This document shows positions 59,558-64,000 of a stretch of 64,000 bases of DNA, piece by piece. Position 1 is the stretch's first letter; the number at the start of each line of letters is the position of its first letter. This DNA is from JAAFHI01 sp039793685 (GTDB lineage Bacteria > Acidobacteriota > Blastocatellia > Chloracidobacteriales > Chloracidobacteriaceae): the NCBI GenBank assembly GCA_039793685.1, contig JBDRAL010000020.1:39001-103000 (forward strand), read 5' to 3'. The notes under the pieces were generated by a model that searched no databases, was not told the origin of the DNA, and was given only the letters and a program-made list of their open reading frames with translations. The position numbers and the translations under genes were made by a program.

Positions 59558-59692
59558 AGTCTGGAGTCTGGAGTCGAGCGTCTGGAGTCAGGCCCGGAAA
59601 CCGGAGTTTAGAAAGCAACCTTCGGTAAAGTGTTCAAAGCCCAGGCTGGAATCCGGTTTTGACTCACGACTCCAGACTCACGACTCCAGACT
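59558..59692. repeat. Heptamer element, AGTCTGG family, inverted arms
   Basis: The left arm (59558-59592) holds AGTCTGG, AGTCTGG, AGTCGAG, CGTCTGG. The right arm (59660-59692) holds GACTCAC, GACTCCA, GACTCAC, GACTCCA. It occupies the gap between two co-directional minus-strand genes almost entirely. Confidence 0.9.
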
Positions 59693-59696
59693 GTGT

Positions 59697-60731
59697 TCAA
59701 TAGCTGCGTTGCAGCAGAAAATCGGCGTATTGATACAGCAGATCCCGCGCGTCGCTCGGCGGGAGGACGGCGAGATGTTCCTTGGCCTCGGAGAGCAGGC
59801 GCAGGGCCGTCTCGCGGGCAAACGCGATGGAGGCCGTACTTTCCAGCAGCGCGACCGCCTCCGGCAGTTCCCCGTTGAGGTCCTGTTTGCCGAGCAGTTC
59901 GAGAAAGCGCTTCCGGCCCGCGCCTTCGGCGGTTTTCAGAAAGTGGATGACGACCAGCGTCTTCTTGCCCTCGCGAATGTCCAGACCGAGCGGTTTGCCG
60001 AGCTGGAGCGGGTCGGCCTGAAGATCGAGGACGTCGTCCCAGATTTGAAAGGCGGTCCCGATTTTTTCGCCGAAATTGGCCAGCGCCGTGATGCGATCTT
60101 CATCCGCGTCGGCGGCGAGCATTCCGCACACGCAGCTCGCGCTGTAGAGCGCGGACGTTTTGTAGGACGCCATCCGCAGGTAATCCTCGATGCGGAGATC
60201 GTCGCGCCCGGCGAACGTCATGTCTTCGTACTGCCCGAGGCACATCTTTTTTGCCGTCGCCGCCAGCACTTCCACCATCCGGATGGCGTGGCGCGGGACG
60301 CGGGATGCCTGTTCGACGGCTTTCGAATAAAGCAGATCGCCCACAAGGAGCGCGGTGTTCAGACCGTAACGCGTATGCAGCGTGGCCCGGCCGTGGCGCT
60401 CCGCGCTGTGGTCCATCATGTCGTCATGAATCAGCGAGAGATTGTGCAGGTACTCGACCGCCAGCGCGGGCGGAATCGCGTCCGTCGCCTTCCCCCCGGC
60501 GGCTTCCGCGCAGGTCAGCACCAGAAACGGCCGCAGTCGCTTTCCCCGACCTTCGAAAAGAAACGTCACGGCTTCGCGCAGCCCGACCTGTTCGACCTCG
60601 GCCATGTCGCGTTCGATTTCGGCATCAATCAGGCGTCCGACATCCTTGGCCCGCAGCATGAGCGGGGTAAAATCGGAACCCGGTGACGGGACTTGCGGCA
60701 CGGTTGCCACTTCTTCCGGTGTCAGCATCAT
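59697..60731 (-). CDS. Polyprenyl diphosphate synthase
   Basis: This trans-prenyltransferase (344 aa) makes the isoprenoid side chain of quinones. The first aspartate-rich motif is LIHDDMMDHSAERHG and the second is AFQIWDDVLDL; GRGKRLRPFLVL is the IPP-binding region. The chain length of the product cannot be read reliably. The double ATG at 60731/60728 has GAGGAG 8 nt upstream, so it is preferred to a start at 60779. It leads a run with the SpoIIM-like and bacterioferritin genes. Confidence 0.93.
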   Translation of the reverse strand: MMLTPEEVATVPQVPSPGSDFTPLMLRAKDVGRLIDAEIERDMAEVEQVGLREAVTFLFEGRGKRLRPFLVLTCAEAAGGKATDAIPPALAVEYLHNLSLIHDDMMDHSAERHGRATLHTRYGLNTALLVGDLLYSKAVEQASRVPRHAIRMVEVLAATAKKMCLGQYEDMTFAGRDDLRIEDYLRMASYKTSALYSASCVCGMLAADADEDRITALANFGEKIGTAFQIWDDVLDLQADPLQLGKPLGLDIREGKKTLVVIHFLKTAEGAGRKRFLELLGKQDLNGELPEAVALLESTASIAFARETALRLLSEAKEHLAVLPPSDARDLLYQYADFLLQRSY

Positions 60732-60799
60732 TCGCGCCGTCTCCTCGCGGCGTCCCCGGCCCGCGCCGGCATCCGCCACCGCTCCCGCGGAATTCGAAA

Positions 60800-61291
60800 T
60801 CAGGATTTGGAAACCGACCGTTCGAGTTCGGCGACCCGCCGTTCGAGGCGGCGGCGCTCAAGCGTTCCGATGGTCGGAAAATCTTTCAAGTACTGGACGT
60901 ACGCGCGATGCGCCGCCTCGAACCGTTCGGCGTATTCCAGCGTCCGCGCCACCCAGAGCGCCGCGTCTCGCCGGGCGTCCGCATCCGCGTCGGTTGCCCC
61001 CGCAACCCGTCCGAAAAGCCGCGCCGCCTCGACGTAGTCGCGTTGCCGGACCAGCAGTTGGGCCAGCGCGAACTCGTCTTCCCACGTCGCGTCCGGCGCG
61101 GCGACGTCGTTGCGCAATTCAACCACCGTCGCATCCGCCAGAACGGCCTCGCGACGACGGTCACGCGCGCCGCGACGTTGCAGCCAGCGCGCCGCGAGCG
61201 GCCCGGCAAACCGGACCAACCGCCCCGCCAGCTTCGGATATTTCGCCGCGAAACGAACCGCCAACCAGAGAATTCGTGTTTTCAATTGCAT
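60800..61291 (-). CDS. Hypothetical helical protein, TPR-like
   Basis: The 163-aa protein has a basic, hydrophobic N-terminus (MQLKTRILWLAVRFAAKYPKL), possibly membrane-associated. A helical region with TPR-like pairs follows (EDEFALAQLLVRQRDYVEAARLFGRV and LWVARTLEYAERFEAAHRAYVQYL). The basic C-terminus is coiled. It lies directly upstream of the polyprenyl synthase gene on the same strand. Function unknown. Confidence 0.65.
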   Translation of the reverse strand: MQLKTRILWLAVRFAAKYPKLAGRLVRFAGPLAARWLQRRGARDRRREAVLADATVVELRNDVAAPDATWEDEFALAQLLVRQRDYVEAARLFGRVAGATDADADARRDAALWVARTLEYAERFEAAHRAYVQYLKDFPTIGTLERRRLERRVAELERSVSKS

Positions 61292-61621
61292 CCGCCGTAC
61301 CGTCTTTGCCCGGCATGGGGGACTGAATCCATCCTACCAACCGGTCATCCGTCAGGCAAGCAAGCCTTGTGCAACCCCCGTTGAACGCAAAACGGGACGC
61401 CCCCCACCGGAAGCGTCCCGCGCCGGGGCGGCCCCGCCGCCCTTCACGAAGTTTTGGCATGCGTCACAACCCCCCAAGCGTCAGTAGACTTGAAAACTCC
61501 CCCCGGAGTCGTCGTTCCAAGTCTCCAACAAGAGTGGCGCACGCCAAGATCGTAGAAACCGTTGAAAGAACTTTCGGGGAGGTTTCGACTTACCGTCCTC
61601 CGCCTGAAGAAGAGATTACAA
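61292..61621. other. Intergenic region without a supported gene
   Basis: Nothing here looks coding. A perfect hairpin GGGACGC (61394-61400) with GCGTCCC (61413-61419), followed by a GC-rich stem, could be a structured leader or terminator. From about 61560 the base composition becomes AT-rich, marking the control region of the B12-dependent regulator. Confidence 0.5.
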
Positions 61622-61639
61622 AAATCGCCCAAATCGGTC
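61622..61639. promoter_or_regulatory. Direct-repeat box 1, AAATCGNNC pair
   Basis: Two head-to-tail 9-nt units, AAATCGCCC (61622-61630) and AAATCGGTC (61631-61639), lie 185 nt upstream of the regulator gene. The same unit recurs at 61735 and 61769, so these are candidate operator sites. Confidence 0.5.
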
Positions 61640-61727
61640 AATAGTTATTTTACAAGTTTTGATTTTTTTCTTCAGGGACGGTTTTTACCCTCAAAAGCAC
61701 CGAAATGGACGGTTTTAAAATCAGAAC

Positions 61728-61756
61728 TTGACCAAAATCGTCCAACCAGATTAGAT
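61728..61756 (+). promoter_or_regulatory. Promoter of the B12-dependent regulator gene
   Basis: TTGACC (61728-61733) and TTAGAT (61751-61756) are separated by 17 nt. An AAATCGTCC unit (61735-61743) lies in the spacer, where MerR-family regulators and CarH-type repressors usually bind. Confidence 0.6.
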
Positions 61757-61768
61757 TCCCTTCTCCCC

Positions 61769-61786
61769 AAATCGCCCAAATCGTTC
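61769..61786. promoter_or_regulatory. Direct-repeat box 2, AAATCGNNC pair
   Basis: AAATCGCCC (61769-61777) and AAATCGTTC (61778-61786) repeat box 1 just downstream of the predicted transcription start. This position suits autorepression. Confidence 0.5.
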
Positions 61787-61806
61787 ACACCGAACGGAGC
61801 GCGCCC

Positions 61807-62769
61807 TTGCCCCGCAAATCACCTGAATCCAAGAACGGGACGCCGTCCACGGCGACCGGACGGACGTACTCGACCGCCGAAGTGGCGCGGATGTGGAACG
61901 TCGGCGAATCGACCGTCAAACGATGGAGCGACGCGGGCGACCTCGACTGCATCCGGACGCGCGGCGGACACCGGCGCTTCACGCTGGACGCGCTGCTCCG
62001 GTTTCAGGAAGCGCACCGCTTCGAAAGCACCGGCTGGCTGCACGAGGCCCTCGCCAACGCCGAGCCGGATGCCGTTCCAGACCGAGTCGAAGCCACCCGG
62101 CTCGAAACCGCGCTCAACACGCGGGATCATGAGGAACTGCGTACGCTTTACTATGAAGCCGCCATCGTTGGTGACGAAGCGCGGGGAATTGAACTGCTTC
62201 AGCGCGCCTATCTCCGGGGAATATCGGAAATCGAACTCAAGGAACAGATTCTCACGCCGGTCCTTCACCTGATCGGCGAACGCTGGCGGCGCGGCGAACT
62301 CAACATTTACGAGGAACACCTCGCGTCGCGGGTCACGCTCGCGGCCACCGAACACCTGCACGCGCGCGTCCCGCACAAAAACCAGTCCGGACGCACCGCG
62401 CTCTGCGGCTGCCCGGAGGGCGACCTGCATGAAATCGCGCTTCATTTAATCGTGGAAATTCTGGAAACGGAGGGCTGGCGGGTCATTTCGATGGGACCGA
62501 ATACCCCGCTGTTTTCCTTCGCCGACGCCGTGCGGCACTTCAAGCCGGATATCGTCTGCATTTCGTCCACCATCGTCGTGGACCTCGAACGCCTGCGTCG
62601 GGATTACATCCAGTTCTACCCTGTCACCCGCGAATTCGGCACAAAAGTCGTCATCGGCGGCGCGGCGTTCATCGACCCCGAAGTCCGCGCCATCTTCACG
62701 CACGACTTCCACGGCGAACGCTTCTCGGACCTCGTCGCCTATCTGCGGAAGGAATTTCCGGCAGGATGA
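61807..62769 (+). CDS. MerR-type regulator with cobalamin-binding domain (CarH-like)
   Basis: The 320-aa protein has a MerR/excisionase-type winged helix (21-70: YSTAEVARMWNVGESTVKRW, GGHRRF), a helical-bundle cobalamin cap and a B12-binding Rossmann domain (195-320). W160-x9-E170-H171 matches the W-x9-EH motif of CarH photoreceptors, and His208 in EGDLHE fits the lower cobalt ligand. The residue after the Trp is Arg161, where Thermus CarH has the His that binds cobalt after illumination. It is probably a light- or B12-responsive repressor. The TTG start is supported by GGAG 8 nt upstream. No carotenoid genes are in the window. Confidence 0.9.
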   Translation: MPRKSPESKNGTPSTATGRTYSTAEVARMWNVGESTVKRWSDAGDLDCIRTRGGHRRFTLDALLRFQEAHRFESTGWLHEALANAEPDAVPDRVEATRLETALNTRDHEELRTLYYEAAIVGDEARGIELLQRAYLRGISEIELKEQILTPVLHLIGERWRRGELNIYEEHLASRVTLAATEHLHARVPHKNQSGRTALCGCPEGDLHEIALHLIVEILETEGWRVISMGPNTPLFSFADAVRHFKPDIVCISSTIVVDLERLRRDYIQFYPVTREFGTKVVIGGAAFIDPEVRAIFTHDFHGERFSDLVAYLRKEFPAG

Positions 62770-62899
62770 AGGATGAAGGATGAAGGATGAAGGATTGGTC
62801 AGTTTTGGCTTTGCCCTGTCAAGTCGTTTTTCAGACTTCAGACTCACAACTCCAGACTCCGGACTTTTTTCATCCTTCATCCTTCCGCATTCATCCTTC
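62764..62899. repeat. Composite heptamer element, GGATGAA outside and GACTCCA inside
   Basis: Four perfect GGATGAA units (62764-62791) overlap the stop codon of the B12 regulator gene. A GTCAAGTC core with T-rich tail follows, then GACTCCA-type units (62833-62865) and CTTCATC-type units (62871-62899) that pair with the left arm. The element ends 3 nt before the serC stop. Confidence 0.92.
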
Positions 62900-62902
62900 T
62901 GA

Positions 62903-64000
62903 CTATCCGTTGTTCTTCTGGAACTCGCGCATGAAGTCGAGCAGCGCGACGACGCCTTCCTTCGGAAACGCGTTGTAGATCGACGCCCGCATGCCGCCCA
63001 CCGAGCGGTGGCCCTTGAGGCCGTCGAGTCCGGCGGCGGTGGCTTCCTTCTCGAATTTCTTTTCGAGTTCCTCGCTGGGGAGGCGGAAGCAGACGTTCAT
63101 CAGTGACCGCGAGTTCTTGTCGGCAGTGCCGCGGTAGTACCCGCTGGCGTCGATGAAGTCGTACAGCAGCGCGCCCTTTTCTTCATTGTGTTTCTGGACC
63201 GCCGCCAGGCCGCCGAGGCCCTGGAGATGTTCCAGCACAAGGTCGATGACGTAAATGCCGAAGGTCGGCGGCGTGTTGTAGAGCGATTTGTCCTTCACAT
63301 GCGTGCGGTAGTCGAGCATGGTCGGCAGGTTGTCCGGAATGCGCTTGAGCATGTCGTCGCGCACGATGGCGATGGTCACGCCTGACGGGCCGACGTTCTT
63401 CTGCGCCCCGGCGTAGATCATGGCGTATTTCGACATGTCGAGCGGGCGGCTCAGGAAATCCGACGAGGCGTCGCAGACGAGCGGCACATCGCCGACTTCC
63501 GGTTCGGTCTTCCACTCGGTCCCGAAAATGGTGTTGTTGGACGTAAAGTGGACGTACGCCGCCTTGTGGTCGAGTTCCAGTTCGTGCTGGGCCGGAATCC
63601 GCGAAAAGTTTTCCGACTTGGTCGAAGCCGGAACATTGACCGTCCCGACCCGCTTGGCCTCGGCGAGCGCCTTTTCCGACCACGCGCCGGTCAGGATGTA
63701 GTCGGCGGCCCCGTCCTTCGGCAGAAAGTTCATCGGGACCATCGAAAATTGCAGGCTCGCGCCGCCCTGAAGAAACAGGACGTGGAAATTGTCCGGAATG
63801 CCGAGCAGTTCGCGCATCCGCGCCTCGGCCGACTGGACGATGGCTTCAAAAGTCTTCGAGCGGTGGCTGATTTCGAGAATCGACATTCCCACGCCCGGCA
63901 ACGTGACGATTTCATCACGAATGCGTTCGAGGACCGGCAACGGCAGGACCGCCGGTCCCGCGCTGAAGTTGAAAATCCGATTGTATGGTTGTTCTGACAT
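62903..64000 (-). CDS. serC: Phosphoserine aminotransferase
   Basis: SerC converts 3-phosphohydroxypyruvate and glutamate to phosphoserine in serine (and pyridoxine) synthesis. The 365-aa protein has the N-terminal signature RIFNFSAGPAVLP, the substrate motif VLFLQGGASLQF, VCDASSDFLSRP and the PLP lysine Lys201 in YAGAQKNVGPSG. The ATG is the last codon of the window, and the length equals the family norm, so the gene appears complete although its upstream region is not visible. Confidence 0.96.
   Translation of the reverse strand: MSEQPYNRIFNFSAGPAVLPLPVLERIRDEIVTLPGVGMSILEISHRSKTFEAIVQSAEARMRELLGIPDNFHVLFLQGGASLQFSMVPMNFLPKDGAADYILTGAWSEKALAEAKRVGTVNVPASTKSENFSRIPAQHELELDHKAAYVHFTSNNTIFGTEWKTEPEVGDVPLVCDASSDFLSRPLDMSKYAMIYAGAQKNVGPSGVTIAIVRDDMLKRIPDNLPTMLDYRTHVKDKSLYNTPPTFGIYVIDLVLEHLQGLGGLAAVQKHNEEKGALLYDFIDASGYYRGTADKNSRSLMNVCFRLPSEELEKKFEKEATAAGLDGLKGHRSVGGMRASIYNAFPKEGVVALLDFMREFQKNNG

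Noticed and set aside
61369..61644. 91-codon plus-strand frame upstream of the B12 regulator
   Set aside because: It is Arg/Pro-rich with no ribosome binding site and runs through the hairpin and the first operator-like repeat, so it looks non-coding.

Overview
The window is GC-rich, densely coded DNA from a Gram-negative bacterium. It has Sec-exported and lipoprotein-type proteins, a secreted Asp-box (BNR) protein of over 1000 residues, a nidogen/FG-GAP-like secreted protein, carboxypeptidase-regulatory-like domains, many TPR proteins and Ser/Thr kinase/PP2C signalling. This fits an Acidobacteriota-type organism (Blastocatellia is my best guess), but no rRNA or other phylogenetic marker is present, so the assignment is inference. 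I see no rRNA, tRNA, CRISPR, prophage or transposase gene. Many genes lack a clear Shine-Dalgarno sequence.

Layout. 1-11 kb: start of a secreted protein, greA, a PAS sensor-like protein, a nidogen-type secreted protein, HPPD (tyrosine catabolism), an M20 amidohydrolase, an OppB/DppB-type permease, HtrA/DegP and an HU protein with an AK-rich tail. 11-21 kb: nadE, inositol-phosphatase family, a TIGR04442-like protein, two secreted proteins and a DUF2227-like membrane protein. 21-30 kb: a lipid kinase, then a SWIM zinc-finger protein between two very large paralogous helical-repeat proteins of unknown role. 30-37.5 kb: a kynurenine meta-cleavage set (kynureninase, 3-hydroxyanthranilate dioxygenase, ACMS decarboxylase, aminomuconate semialdehyde dehydrogenase, RidA-type deaminase) that also contains a TPR metallopeptidase and an opposite-strand Uma2 gene. 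38-44 kb: a phospho-switch cassette (REC-PP2C phosphatase, SiaC-like phosphoprotein, Ser/Thr kinase, TPR-degenerate GGDEF). 44-64 kb: lipoprotein, a complete subclass B1 metallo-beta-lactamase, truA, uppS, TPR and PH-domain proteins, RecD2 helicase, NUDIX, polyprenyl synthase/SpoIIM-like/bacterioferritin, a CarH-like B12 regulator and serC.

The most striking feature is not a gene. Around 25 loci carry short tandem arrays with a strict 7-bp period, in about ten unrelated sequence families (AGTCTGG, GGATGAA, GCGGAAT, GGGATCA, CTTCAAT, CTAACTA, AATTCTC, GGGGTTT, TGTCCAT, GGTGTCG). Many are paired as long inverted arms around a spacer. They abut start and stop codons, supply the last codons of some genes (kynU, the TIGR04442-like gene), lie inside a lipoprotein signal sequence, and one whole element sits in frame inside recD2. 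Other dispersed hairpin-rich intergenic elements (CACAGAG type and ATAGCC type) are also present. The heptamer system resembles the STRR repeats of heterocystous cyanobacteria but in a different kind of genome.
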